DNA of 64,000 bases from Deltaproteobacteria bacterium (GCA_020060215.1 JAGVAP010000015.1:1-64000), one strand, 5' to 3'; positions 25,601-36,749 are shown, counted from the first letter of the stretch. Made by a program: numbers and translations. Notes: generated from the sequence alone by a model not told the origin.

Positions 25601-26026
25601 CACTGCACCGTAATGGGCAAGGGCCAGGTCCTGGGTGTAGATCAGATCTCCGGCTTCGACCTGGGCGCCCGTGTTCTCCAGGACCACCCGCCAGAACCAG
25701 GTAGGTGAAGAGCCGGAGAGCGTGAGTGAGACCCCGAAGCGAATCCCCCCCCACTGGCCGTTCGCATTCATGCCCTGCCGGTCGAACTGAAACCACGCAG
25801 GACTGCGAGGACCCAGGAGCGGAACCGCTTCGAGGGGTGGCCCGTGACGTCGCAGGTAGAGGTTGGCCGGTCCCCCTTCGGTCTCGGTCCCGATGTAAAG
25901 GTTCAGGAGGATGTCTGCGAACTCCATGCGGCGGATCGATCCATTGGCGTTCACCTGTATGCTCAGGCCGGCAGGTTGATCGATGCGAAACGGGAAACCG
26001 ACGGGTGGGTGACGGTGCTTTTCCAA
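22640..26026 (-). CDS. GH94-like phosphorylase-type protein (cellobiose/cyclic beta-glucan related)
   Basis: An 1128-residue protein. The N-terminal half is a beta-sandwich region (GFPFRIDQPAGLSIQ onward; EYYVCHYVDHTPLAHPERGF). The C-terminal half is an (alpha/alpha)6 barrel of the GH94/glycosyltransferase-36 type: GGGWGTRDISQGAVEMM, PDGDWPQWF, the catalytic-Asp motif GNGDWNDSLQP, GQTGLSYSLLPM, and GGWRVYSSGAGIWTNLLLQ. GH94 enzymes phosphorolyse or synthesise beta-glucosidic links. There is no membrane glycosyltransferase domain as in NdvB, so this is not a full cyclic glucan synthase. The start is TTG 26026; a TTGATA-N17-TAGAAA promoter lies about 50 bases upstream. Confidence 0.85.
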   Translation of the reverse strand: MEKHRHPPVGFPFRIDQPAGLSIQVNANGSIRRMEFADILLNLYIGTETEGGPANLYLRRHGPPLEAVPLLGPRSPAWFQFDRQGMNANGQWGGIRFGVSLTLSGSSPTWFWRVVLENTGAQVEAGDLIYTQDLALAHYGAVRLNEYYVCHYVDHTPLAHPERGFVVASRQNLSMGGRHPWTLIGSLRRSVSYATDGLQFHGLSTRAGLPPTGLVEGLPCARLQHEHSMVAIQDEPFRLEPGQRTELGFFGRFEADHPAASSEADLRFVEAATRLPESAPDGSATPPAQKPVGSLFSSGPVLETLDLTDAQVQELFGGEIREEERACGQLLSFFAGKHRHVVLRAKELKVLRPHAHMLRTGSRLVPDESSLTSTTWMNGVFHSMVTQGHVSINRFLSTVHSYLGLFHGNGQRLFIELEGRWHLLSIPSAYEMSPRSCRWFYRHRNGLIVITSVASTRTHELTLQVEVLSGPPSRLLLCSHIALNGDDGVDPIPARFSRDKEGVFVRPLPESDVGRRFPEGGFRIAPLPGTILQEVGGDELLFRDSRSRNQPYLCMITGPAASAGFRLKGELISAPPGGEEAQDENGFRDGMTRRLRLHPASGGPCSGAAARMGEILPWFIHNALIHYLAPRGIEQYTGGGWGTRDISQGAVEMMLALGRFQPVRDLLIRLFKAQNPDGDWPQWFMFFDRERNIRPPDSHGDIVFWPLLALAQYLIASEDRTILDEEVPFFHPEGDPEAEWGPLWHHVERALKVVGSRLVPTTRLAALGNGDWNDSLQPVQAAMRERLCSTWTVTLQYQTLVTMAEAMRRIGHEAYSGELEAEAAKVREAFRRILLIEGVLTGYAYFQEGGRIDYLLHPRDGQTGLSYSLLPMIHAIINDLLTPEEADHHLGVIRTHLLGPDGARLFDQPLEYRGGPQRFFQRAESASFFGREIGLMYMHAHLRYAEALARYGDAEGFFTALCKANPIGIRDLVPAAGLRQSNCYYSSSDAFFPDRYQAKAEYGRAMKGEVPLQGGWRVYSSGAGIWTNLLLQCFLGIRRRSSLLVLDPVIPRGLDGLRVETELSGAPVEIVYRIQERGCGPLGVNLNGDDLPFARSANPYRLGAAEVPMKEVQQRLRGPNNRLWVVLG

Positions 26027-26330
26027 AGCGGCCTCGCTGGCGGAATCTAAGGTCCGGTGAAAGCCCTCTGGCCATATTTTCTATCCGAACGGTGATCTTT
26101 TATCAACAGCATAAAGATACGGCCGCAAGGGACCCTGGGAATCCCCGGAGAGACTCGGTGCCCGGGCATTCAACAACCCATCCATTTCTTGGCATCGGGC
26201 TAGGGCGTCTGCCTCACCCATTTGATATTTCGTCGGAGTGTGGTAAGAAGGAACAACCAGGGCGTTGATGAAATCTGCCGAAGCGATCGCGGCCGGGCTC
26301 TTGTGCCGGGAAGCGGGAAAGGAAATCGAG
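26027..26330. promoter_or_regulatory. Divergent intergenic region with GH94-like promoter
   Basis: About 300 bases without a gene. On the minus strand TTGATA (26106-26101), 17 bases, TAGAAA (26083-26078) is a good sigma-70 promoter for the GH94-like gene. On the plus strand TTGATA (26222-26227), 16 bases, TAAGAA (26244-26249) is a weaker candidate for the DUF1330 gene. Nothing else is recognised. Confidence 0.45.
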
Positions 26331-26636
26331 ATGCCGGTCTATTTGGTCATCGAAGCGAGGATACGGGATCAGCACAAGTACGAGCAGTATACGGAAGGGC
26401 TCTCCGCGATCTTGCCCCGGTATCGAGGGCGCTATCTGGTCCACGGCGGTCGGGTCGTACCGTTGAACGAGGGGTTGAGCACCGAGCGGAGACAGCCGGG
26501 CCGATTCCTCGTTCTCGAGTTCCCTTCCGAATTCGACCTGAGGCGATGCTGGGCTTCTTCGGAATACCAAGCGATTATGCCCCTGGGCCACGCGGGGGCG
26601 GAAACCCGGGCCGTCCTGCTGGAGGGGGCGAGTTGA
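26331..26636 (+). CDS. DUF1330 family protein
   Basis: A 101-residue protein of the dimeric ferredoxin-like DUF1330 family: MPVYLVIEARIRDQHKYEQY at the start, GRYLVHGGRVVPL in the middle, and FLVLEFPSEFDLRRCW then SSEYQAIMPL at the end. Function of the family is not established. The start is ATG 26331 with AAAGGAAA upstream; a TTG/ATG at 26265 would add residues outside the conserved domain. It stands alone between divergent GH94-like and convergent vWA operons. Confidence 0.82.
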   Translation: MPVYLVIEARIRDQHKYEQYTEGLSAILPRYRGRYLVHGGRVVPLNEGLSTERRQPGRFLVLEFPSEFDLRRCWASSEYQAIMPLGHAGAETRAVLLEGAS

Positions 26637-26856
26637 TCATGGGTCATCGATCATCTCTGAACCCCTTTCTCCTCCGGAAACGTGACTCGCCTTTCAGGGG
26701 GTAGATGCGCTCCAGAGCAGAGGCTCGATTCGCCTGAGCCCTGAACCTTTGAACCCAGTGTCTGCGACCGAAATCCCTTGGTTGTGGCTGGGGCCGGCCA
26801 TGGGGCTCCTTTTTCAAGAGACGCCGTCAACCCCTGGAACCTCCGAACCCTCCAAT

Positions 26857-27858
26857 TCAGATCATCATCGAGACGACCAGCAGAACAAGGCTCGCCAGCC
26901 ACAGCGCCCAGCTCACATCGACCCTCGATTCATATCGGGCCGAGTCGAAAACCTTTTCCTCGAAAATCGTCTTCAGATCCGAATCGGTCTTGATGGGGCG
27001 GTAGGAGCCGCCGAAGCGGGCTGCCAGATCCCCCAGGTTCTTGTCGTCCAGCCTGGAAATGATGGTCGTCCCATCGTACTTCTGCCGGTACTGTTTGAAT
27101 TTCCAGTGCTCGTCGAATTCCGGAACCGGTGCCCCGGCCTCGGTGCCCAGCCCGGCGAAGATCACTCGCACACCTTTGAACAGTGCGAGATCCGGGGTGG
27201 CCTCGTGGACGACGAATCCGCGGGTCTCTTCCCCATCGGTCAGGACGACTAGGGTCGACCCGTCTCCATAGTGGCTTCTGTTCTCTTTCAGGATCTTCCC
27301 GAAGACGGCCAATGCCTGATCGATGTTCGAGCCGTCCTCCCACGTCCAGTGGTACCGAATGGCCCTGACCATGGACTGGAGGTCTTTCCTGGCCCTTTCC
27401 ACTGGTCTGGGATGGGTCAGGATCAGGACGGGATCGTTCCTTCCTGCGAAAACGGACAGACCGAAACGGCCCTCCGGGGGCATCGCATCCAGGAGCGAGA
27501 GCAGGTTTCGCTTGGCCACTTCCAGTCTGCTGCGGGGATTCCCTTGCTCAAGATAGTCCTCACACCACATGCTCTGTGAGATGTCCACGATGGCCATCAC
27601 TCCGGGTGCTTGAACCGTGCTGGCTATGAATGGATCGCCCGAAGCCGATACCATGGCGGCAAAGGCCGCCGAGAGGAGCCCTCCCCTCATCCACGACCGC
27701 CGCGGCCCGAGGCCCGCGACGGAAACGGTTTCCCCCTTGAAGAACTCTTCGAAGGTTCGGCTCAGATACCACTTCAGGGAGATCCCGGCTCCAATCAGGA
27801 TCAGGAGCGGGATAAACAGGTACAGGTGACGGGGCTCTGCAAATCCCATGGCGGGCAC
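26857..27858 (-). CDS. Membrane-anchored von Willebrand factor A protein (BatA/BatB-like)
   Basis: A 333-residue inner-membrane protein with helices near residues 12-29 and 58-75 and one at the C-terminus (WALWLASLVLLVVSMMI). The vWA domain between has the MIDAS motif DISQS after VMAIV, with VVLTDGEETRG further on, so it should bind Mg2+ and a protein partner. It is the last gene of the six-gene MoxR operon, 8 bp after the TPR-like gene. Bat proteins are linked to oxidative-stress tolerance and periplasmic chaperone-like assembly in other bacteria (family knowledge). Confidence 0.85.
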   Translation of the reverse strand: MPAMGFAEPRHLYLFIPLLILIGAGISLKWYLSRTFEEFFKGETVSVAGLGPRRSWMRGGLLSAAFAAMVSASGDPFIASTVQAPGVMAIVDISQSMWCEDYLEQGNPRSRLEVAKRNLLSLLDAMPPEGRFGLSVFAGRNDPVLILTHPRPVERARKDLQSMVRAIRYHWTWEDGSNIDQALAVFGKILKENRSHYGDGSTLVVLTDGEETRGFVVHEATPDLALFKGVRVIFAGLGTEAGAPVPEFDEHWKFKQYRQKYDGTTIISRLDDKNLGDLAARFGGSYRPIKTDSDLKTIFEEKVFDSARYESRVDVSWALWLASLVLLVVSMMI

Positions 27859-27866
27859 GAATCACC

Positions 27867-28370
27867 TCATGGTGTGCTTCCAAGAAAGGGCGGCGGGAAA
27901 ACGACCCCCTCCTCCAGATCTTCCGTTTCCTCCTGCGTACGGGCGGTCTCCGGGCCGGCCTCCCCCTCCCCTTCCTGCTCATCTTTTCCGCTTCTGGATC
28001 GGGTCAGGATCTCGAGATTGAACTTGGCAGGAAACAGGAGGGGGTCGTTTCTAAGGGCCTCCCTGAAATAGTAGAGGGCGTCCTTTCCGGCCGCGGGATC
28101 CCCCTGGGCCGCCCTCGCCAGCGCGCAGTTCCCGAGGTTGTACAGCGCGATGGCGCGCAGGGTCATCGAGCCCCCTTCCGTGAGGACATACTCCGTCAGC
28201 CCCTTCTCGTGTCCGTCCATATCTCCCTTTTCCAGCCGGCTGTTTGCCTCGGTGAGCCGTATCTCGTGGTCGAAGAGCATGCGGTCGATCCCGGCACCGA
28301 TCGTCCGGTTCATCAGGAAGAGGGAAAGGCCCACCAGAAAGAGCGCAGAGAGGAGGATCATCTTCTTCAT
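27867..28370 (-). CDS. BatC-like small membrane protein with TPR-type segment
   Basis: A 167-residue protein with one N-terminal signal anchor (MILLSALFLVGLSLFLM). Then come helices with the TPR-like pattern ALYNLGNCALARAAQGDP and ALYYFREALRNDPLLFPAKF, and an acidic tail (EQEGEGEAGPETARTQEETE). Bat operons normally carry a TPR protein between the vWA genes, and position supports this. It would present its TPR in the periplasm to the vWA proteins (inference). Confidence 0.7.
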   Translation of the reverse strand: MKKMILLSALFLVGLSLFLMNRTIGAGIDRMLFDHEIRLTEANSRLEKGDMDGHEKGLTEYVLTEGGSMTLRAIALYNLGNCALARAAQGDPAAGKDALYYFREALRNDPLLFPAKFNLEILTRSRSGKDEQEGEGEAGPETARTQEETEDLEEGVVFPPPFLGSTP

Positions 28371-28376
28371 GTTCTC

Positions 28377-29303
28377 TCAACCGTCCCTACGGTACACGAA
28401 CAGGGAATGGGAGATCCAGGTCATCGCCATCAACAGCAGTGCAGTGAAGATGAACGGTTTCGGGGAGAGCTGCCGGGACGACGAACTGTAGCGGATGAGG
28501 GAACGCTCAAGCCGATGGATCTCCTCGAACCCCTTCTCGAGTTCCGGACCGTTCGAGACGTCCATTCGTCTTCCCAGGGGGCCGATCTTCTCCAGGAACT
28601 GAGGCAGCTCATTCAGCCATTCGGTCCCGAGCGAAACCCAGTAAAACCGTATCCCGTGCTTCCGAACGATACGGCTGAACCCGTATTTTTCATCGTCGAG
28701 CGGGCCGCCTCCGTCGGATACCAGGATCAGGACCCGGCTCCTCGCCCTGGACCGCATCAGCTCGTCCAGGCCCGATGCGACCGGGTAGTACAGAAAGGTC
28801 GAGGAGAGGACGGCCTCCTGTGCACGAAGGCAGCCCAGGAAAAGATCGTGGTCCATGCTCAAGGGCAAGACCGTCACCGCGGTCTGCCCGAAGGCCGTCA
28901 GTCCGTAGCGGTCCTGTACCGACTTCCTGGTCTCCATGAACCGGGCGATGGCTGCCTTTGCGGCGGTGAACTTGCTCTCGTCCCCGGATCCCTCCGGCCC
29001 GCCGCCGGTGTTGAAGGGATCGATCATGCTCCGGGATTCGTCCAGCAGAAAGACGATGTCGGCCCCATAACCGTACCTGACGCCCCCCCCGCCGGAAAAC
29101 CGCACCCCTGCCGAAAGGAGGAAGAGCATGAGCAGCAGCACGACGCGGCTCGAGTCGGCGGCAAGGAAAAGGAAGCGGCTCCCCAGGGCTCTGGGGACCG
29201 GATCCAGGCTGGGGAAGACGAAGTAGGATCTTTCCCTTGCAAAAAAGACCACTGCCAGCGCAACCGGCAGCAGGAGCAGGACCCATGTCCTATCTATCTC
29301 CAT
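28377..29303 (-). CDS. Membrane-anchored von Willebrand factor A protein (BatA-like)
   Basis: A 308-residue protein with helices at about 7-22 and 48-66 and one near the C-terminus (FIFTALLLMAMTWISHSLFV). The MIDAS motif DESRS occurs in IVFLLDESRSM, with LVSDGGG later. It overlaps the upstream BatD-like gene by 10 bp. It pairs with the second vWA protein of the operon and probably forms the membrane complex driven or remodelled by the MoxR ATPase. Confidence 0.85.
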   Translation of the reverse strand: MEIDRTWVLLLLPVALAVVFFARERSYFVFPSLDPVPRALGSRFLFLAADSSRVVLLLMLFLLSAGVRFSGGGGVRYGYGADIVFLLDESRSMIDPFNTGGGPEGSGDESKFTAAKAAIARFMETRKSVQDRYGLTAFGQTAVTVLPLSMDHDLFLGCLRAQEAVLSSTFLYYPVASGLDELMRSRARSRVLILVSDGGGPLDDEKYGFSRIVRKHGIRFYWVSLGTEWLNELPQFLEKIGPLGRRMDVSNGPELEKGFEEIHRLERSLIRYSSSSRQLSPKPFIFTALLLMAMTWISHSLFVYRRDG

Positions 29304-30187
29304 CTTTCCAGCCTTCTCATCTTCTTCATGGTATTCCTGATGTCCCGCAGCAGACCGTCGCCGGGGACTGCGCCCTCCGGATTGAAACTGACCTGGTCGG
29401 AGAGGAGCACCAGCCTGAGCAGTTCTTCCCGGTGCGGCGCCGCCTGGGGGAAGACGCGAAGAAGATCCTCCATGTTCGTCGGGAAAATGGCCCTTCCCGC
29501 TTTTTCATTCAGCACGCTTCGAAAGATGATCAAGGCGGCACGAGGATTCCTCTCGCCGGACAACCGTTCCAGACCCTTTGCGAACATGGAATCCCGTGCG
29601 GCCCTTCCCCGAAACACCAGGCCGGCAGCGGTCATGCCGCCCAGCAGGAGGATCGCCCCCGCGCCACGAACCACCTGCGGTGTGAAGGTATTCCATGACC
29701 AAAGGAGGGCGGGTTTGAACCCGTCTCCAGGCATCGTGAGGGGCGAAACCGTGACCAGCACCGGGGGCCACGATGAAGCGTTCTCCGCCGGGGCCTCTGC
29801 GGGGCCGTACGAGAAGTCGACCCCGGGGATCGCAAATGAATGGGTCCCGTCCGAAACGGAAACGATCTGGTAGGTCAGATCCACCTGGTAGATCCGGGCG
29901 GCACGGGTCTCATGAACGGTAATCTTCTTCTCGCTGAGCTCGACCCACTCGCCGCGCTCTTCCCCGACGTTCGGCAGGGAGACTTCGCTCAGAACCTGAT
30001 CCCGGGGGAGAGAAAGGACGCAGCTGACTCTCACCAGATCGCCTATGAAATACCCGTACTCCCTCTCCACGAAAGCCTCCACGGAGACACCGGGGGCGGG
30101 TTCAGCGGCGGCGACTTCTTCGGCGCAGTTCCAGGAAGCCACCGCAGCGGCCGCGGCAGCCAGAATGCAGAGAACGATCCGGTTCAC
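29294..30187 (-). CDS. BatD-like secreted/membrane protein of the MoxR operon
   Basis: A 297-residue protein with an alanine-rich signal peptide (about 1-28), a periplasmic beta-domain (VSVEAFVEREYGYFIGDLV, YQVDLTYQIVSV, AIPGVDFSYGP), a helix at about 175-195 (VRGAGAILLLGGMTAAGLVF), and a cytosolic helical tail containing FPQAAPHREELLRLVLLSDQ. The layout equals BatD/DUF4381-like members of such operons. Its start overlaps the DUF58 stop (ATGA, 30184-30187), so the genes are coupled. Confidence 0.72.
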   Translation of the reverse strand: MNRIVLCILAAAAAAVASWNCAEEVAAAEPAPGVSVEAFVEREYGYFIGDLVRVSCVLSLPRDQVLSEVSLPNVGEERGEWVELSEKKITVHETRAARIYQVDLTYQIVSVSDGTHSFAIPGVDFSYGPAEAPAENASSWPPVLVTVSPLTMPGDGFKPALLWSWNTFTPQVVRGAGAILLLGGMTAAGLVFRGRAARDSMFAKGLERLSGERNPRAALIIFRSVLNEKAGRAIFPTNMEDLLRVFPQAAPHREELLRLVLLSDQVSFNPEGAVPGDGLLRDIRNTMKKMRRLERWR

Positions 30188-31074
30188 CCGTAGCTCCTGT
30201 CGAGCTCCTCCAGGAGGCGCTCGGGGGTAACCTTGTCAAGGATGATCGGCGTGACCCGGAAGGATTCGAAGATCGTCTTCAGCTCCTCTTCGTTACGACG
30301 GGCCCTCTTCTCGAATGAGCCGATCATGCCGCGCGAGAAAAAGAGGGTTCTGGAGGCAGCCTTTTCCGAATCTTTCAGCCGCAGGGCCCCGATCAGACCC
30401 CGGGGCCAGCGTCTTTCCCTCTCCTGTCTGAGGATGATCGGCACAATTCTGTGACGGGAAAGGCTCTGGAGGATCGTCCGGAGGGTTTCGGGTTCCAGGT
30501 AGAAATCGGAGACGAGGAGAAGGAGGGATCTCTTTTCCGGCAGGAACCCCTGGATGCCCTTCAAAGAGAGGCCGCTCGAGGGGGCCGAGGCCCGGAAGTC
30601 CAGGAGGGCGCGCCCGATCTCCATCCCGGCCGTTTCGGAGCGCAAGGGGGGATGATGGAAATCCGCCAGGATCTTGTTGTCGAAGCCGATGAAGCCGAAC
30701 CTGTCTCCAAATCGGTAGGCGGTATAGCCGAAGAGGGTCGCGAGCTTGGCCAACTGAAAGAGCTTCGGTTCGGAGAACCCGCAGGACAGGGAAATGGAAA
30801 GGTCGGCCATCATGACGACGTCGATCCTGGCCTCCGGCTTGTAGATGCGGACGAGCGGTTCATTGATGAACGGATTGCGGTTGGTTGCGAGGAAATCGAT
30901 CCTCCGGAAATCGGGGAAGTTGGAGAACCTCTCGAACCTCTCGAATGAGTAGCCTCTTCCCTGGCGACCCAGGGCGGGCCACTTCCCCGGATGGAGGTTT
31001 CGGACCCTGAAATCCACCCGATAGCTCAGCTCCTCCTGGAAAGCCGAGAGGTTGGGTCTTTCCGCCCCCCTCAT
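30184..31074 (-). CDS. DUF58 domain protein
   Basis: A 296-residue protein of the DUF58 family that always accompanies MoxR ATPases and carries a vWA-like fold. The family segment YSFERFERFSNFPDFRRIDF is a variant of the usual GxGxEFxxxRxYxxGDxxRxIDW; VVMMADLSISLSCG and LLLVSDFYLEPE follow. The start is ATG 31074, whose ATGA overlaps the moxR stop; a longer upstream frame has no support. Role: adaptor between the AAA+ ATPase and the membrane vWA proteins (inference from the family). Confidence 0.85.
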   Translation of the reverse strand: MRGAERPNLSAFQEELSYRVDFRVRNLHPGKWPALGRQGRGYSFERFERFSNFPDFRRIDFLATNRNPFINEPLVRIYKPEARIDVVMMADLSISLSCGFSEPKLFQLAKLATLFGYTAYRFGDRFGFIGFDNKILADFHHPPLRSETAGMEIGRALLDFRASAPSSGLSLKGIQGFLPEKRSLLLLVSDFYLEPETLRTILQSLSRHRIVPIILRQERERRWPRGLIGALRLKDSEKAASRTLFFSRGMIGSFEKRARRNEEELKTIFESFRVTPIILDKVTPERLLEELDRSYG

Positions 31075-32135
31075 GTGGACCCCCTCGGCGCCGGGACCTT
31101 GGAGACGATGGCCGAAAGGATTTCGCGGGACAGATCCGTTCGACGCCTCGTCGACAGCCGGGTCAGGAAGAAACGGTGTGTGCAGGTATCCAGGAAGATC
31201 TCCTGGATGTCGCCGGGGACCACGTAGCTGCGACCGTTCATCCACGCCACGACCCTGCCTGCCTGTGCGAGGACGATCTCCGCGCGGGGAGAGAGGCCGG
31301 CCCGAACCGCCTGGTTCAACTCCCTGGGTTCGACTCCGGGGAAACTGATGAAGTCGCCGGGGTGCCAGGTGGCTTCGGAAAGGTCCGTGATGTACCGGGC
31401 CAGCTCCTGGGAAACCATGACCTTCTCCTGGATCTCCCTTCTGATCCGCTGAAGCTCATCCAGTCCGATCACCTGCCGGACCTCTTCGATCAGCTCATCC
31501 ACGTTCTGAAACAAGGGGTTGATCATGAGCTCTCTGCGGATACTCTCTTCCGGCCGCAGAACGAGCCCTTCGAACATGAAGCGGTCCTTCTGGGCTTCCG
31601 GCAATTCGAAGGTCTCTTCGGTCTCCAGGGGATTCCGTGTCGCCACAAACAGGGCATAAGGGATCTTGAGGTGCTGGGTGCCGAAGGTGATCCCCCGCTC
31701 CTGCATGACCTCGAGGAACGCGCTCTGGCTCTTGGACTGGATCCGGTTGATCTCGTCCAGGAGGACAATGGCCAGGTTCTCCCCGTGCATGAGGAGGGGG
31801 CCCAGGTGGTAAGCCAGCTCGCCGATCCTTATGGATTTTGAAGAGATGCCCTCCTCCATCCCATCGATGGTCGGCCACATGGTGAAGAGGAACTCGGTCG
31901 GCATCAGATCCGGGGTGCCCGATATCCGGGAGAACCCGCCTCCGATGGTCCTGCTGAAGGCGCGAAGGAGAGTGGTCTTGGCCACCCCCGGCAGACCCCT
32001 CAGGAGAATGTGGCCCTGGGCAAAAAGGGCGATGGTGACCAGTCGCAGGATCTCCGGAAGACCCCGGATCACCCGCCCCACCTCGTCCTGGATCCTCGCG
32101 GGGATCCGGACATCGGGCAAATCCACTGCCGCCAT
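31071..32135 (-). CDS. MoxR-family AAA+ ATPase
   Basis: A 354-residue chaperone-like ATPase. Walker A is LLRGLPGVAKTTLLRAFS, Walker B is LAIVLLDEINR, and sensor 1 is FVATRNPLE; the family insert FELPEAQKDRFMFE is present. Start ATG 32135 has GGAGG nine bases upstream; a longer start at 32180 is unlikely. First gene of the minus-strand operon moxR-DUF58-BatD-vWA-TPR-vWA, all closely packed or overlapping. It is expected to remodel vWA/metal-binding partners. Confidence 0.95.
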   Translation of the reverse strand: MAAVDLPDVRIPARIQDEVGRVIRGLPEILRLVTIALFAQGHILLRGLPGVAKTTLLRAFSRTIGGGFSRISGTPDLMPTEFLFTMWPTIDGMEEGISSKSIRIGELAYHLGPLLMHGENLAIVLLDEINRIQSKSQSAFLEVMQERGITFGTQHLKIPYALFVATRNPLETEETFELPEAQKDRFMFEGLVLRPEESIRRELMINPLFQNVDELIEEVRQVIGLDELQRIRREIQEKVMVSQELARYITDLSEATWHPGDFISFPGVEPRELNQAVRAGLSPRAEIVLAQAGRVVAWMNGRSYVVPGDIQEIFLDTCTHRFFLTRLSTRRRTDLSREILSAIVSKVPAPRGST

Positions 32136-32559
32136 ATGGGGAAACCTCCATTCCCTGTTCAAAGGGGGACAGAGCACCACTTCGAGCCCGCTTGCGCGGA
32201 GCGCCCCCCCGCCCGAATGATCATAGTGAAGCTCCTATGAGCGTAGATATAGGTCTGAAGCAGTACTTTGGGGTGGGAAAGGGGGGTATTTGCCTCTCCG
32301 GAGGACTCTAAGGGAAAGGTGGTCATTCCCCTTTGAAACCTCCACCTTTGGTGGAGGACCGGGGAGAGGTTCTACCGGTCCGGGGTGAAAGAGCATGATT
32401 GAAATCCGAATATCGAATATCGAAATTCGAAACAAAAGGAATTCAAATTCGAATTTTCAAAAGAAGAAGAAAACAGACCCAACATGTTGCGGGTAAGTGG
32501 TTTTGTTCATTTGATTTTGGTCATTTGAAATGGTTTGGGATTGGACGGGGGGGACCGTC
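32136..32559. other. Intergenic region with two repeat elements, no gene
   Basis: These 424 bases separate the end of ligA from the start of moxR. They hold a perfect hairpin CCTCCACC (32339-32346) TTT GGTGGAGG (32350-32357). They also hold an AT-rich stretch at about 32400-32545 with GAATATCGAA repeated and ATTCGAAA/TTTTGGTCATTTGAAAT words, clearly different in composition from the surrounding coding DNA. The moxR promoter must lie here, but I cannot place it with confidence. Confidence 0.6.
32400..32545. repeat. AT-rich dispersed repeat (GAATATCGAA type)
   Basis: The run contains CGAATATCGAATATCGAAAT, then GGAATTCAAATTCGAATTTT and TTTTGGTCATTTGAAATGG. This combination recurs in many Desulfobacterota and Planctomycetes genomes, where it is often miscalled as small hypothetical genes (from memory). 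Its AT content is sharply higher than that of the flanks. Confidence 0.55.
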
Positions 32560-35461
<2,902 letters not shown>

Positions 35462-35567
35462 AGAGCGTTCCGCGCAGGGTCGCAGAAACGCAGGGAACGG
35501 AAGAGTGAACCATCGCACGCGACCTTGGACCCGCGGGAGAACCTTTCCTGTGGAACTCATATAAACG

Positions 35568-36749
35568 ATGGACGATATCGAGAAGAGGGGAAAATGGATC
35601 ATCCATCTGGATATGGATGCCTTCTATCCGGCCGTCGAGGTGCTGGACAACCCCGAGCTGAAGGGGAAACCGGTGATCGTCGGAGGCAGCAGGAGGAGGG
35701 GGGTCGTCTCTTCCGCCTCCTATGAGGCCCGGAAGTACGGTGTCCATTCCGCACAGCCCATGGCCCATGCCTTCCGGCTTTGTCCGCACGGGATCTTCCT
35801 GCCCGTGAGAATGCACAGGTATGTGGAGGTGTCGGAGAGGGTCTTCGCTGTTTTCCGTGAGTTCACACCGCTGGTGGAACCCCTTTCGATCGACGAGGCC
35901 TTCCTGGATGTGACCGGCTCCATGCGTCTGTTCGGGACCCCGGCCGAGATCGCCCGGAAGATCAAGGACCGGGTCTTCGAAGAGACCGGCCTGACCGTCT
36001 CCGCAGGCGTGGCGCCCTCGAAGTTTGTGGCGAAGATCGCCTCGGACATGGAGAAGCCGGACGGGCTGACCCTCGTGACGCCCGAGAGGGTCAGGGAGTT
36101 TCTCGACCCCCTCCCGGTCGGGAGGATGTGGGGGGTAGGCAAGGTGACCCGGGAGGCCCTGGCCGGGATGGGTATCCGAACCTTCCGCGACCTGCGAAGG
36201 ACAGATGTCCAGGCGCTCGAGCGGGCCTTCGGGAAACACGGGACCAAGATGCACCTGCTCTCCGCGGGCATTGACGGGAGAGAGGTGGTGACCGAACATG
36301 AAACCAAGTCGATCGGGCACGAGGACACCTTTGAAAAAGACATCCTGGACCTGGAAGCCGCCGCACACGAACTCCTCGAACTTTCGCACAGGGTGGGGAA
36401 ACGGATGCGTGCAGAGGGATGGAAGGGCAGGACCGTGACCTTGAAGGTGAAGTACAGCGACTTCGTGCTGGTCACGCGCTCGATCACGCTGAGGGGGGCT
36501 ACGGATGACGGGTTCGAGATCTACTCGGCCGCCTCAGGTCTTCTCCCGAAGACCGCGGTCGGAAAGAGGCCGGTTCGTCTCCTGGGGGTCTCCGTCTCCC
36601 AGCTCCAGCCCCGGGCACAGGAGGATCAGCTCCTTTTTCCCGACCGGAGGGCGGGCAAGAAGCAGGTGCTGAATACGGCCATGGATACCATCCAGGAGCG
36701 GTTCGGGGAGAAGGGCATCGGGCCGGCGAGACTGCTCAAGAAAGAGTAG
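35568..36749 (+). CDS. dinB: DNA polymerase IV (Y-family translesion polymerase)
   Basis: Error-prone bypass polymerase of 393 residues. Catalytic carboxylates are in HLDMDAFYPAVE (Asp15) and SIDEAFLDV (Asp109, Glu110); palm/fingers include SYEARKYGVHSAQPM. The thumb (VGKVTREALAGMGI) and the little finger (SIGHEDTFEKDI) are complete. A QLLF-type beta-clamp-binding peptide lies near residue 350. No LexA box was found upstream in the 106-base gap after the methyltransferase gene. Confidence 0.95.
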   Translation: MDDIEKRGKWIIHLDMDAFYPAVEVLDNPELKGKPVIVGGSRRRGVVSSASYEARKYGVHSAQPMAHAFRLCPHGIFLPVRMHRYVEVSERVFAVFREFTPLVEPLSIDEAFLDVTGSMRLFGTPAEIARKIKDRVFEETGLTVSAGVAPSKFVAKIASDMEKPDGLTLVTPERVREFLDPLPVGRMWGVGKVTREALAGMGIRTFRDLRRTDVQALERAFGKHGTKMHLLSAGIDGREVVTEHETKSIGHEDTFEKDILDLEAAAHELLELSHRVGKRMRAEGWKGRTVTLKVKYSDFVLVTRSITLRGATDDGFEIYSAASGLLPKTAVGKRPVRLLGVSVSQLQPRAQEDQLLFPDRRAGKKQVLNTAMDTIQERFGEKGIGPARLLKKE

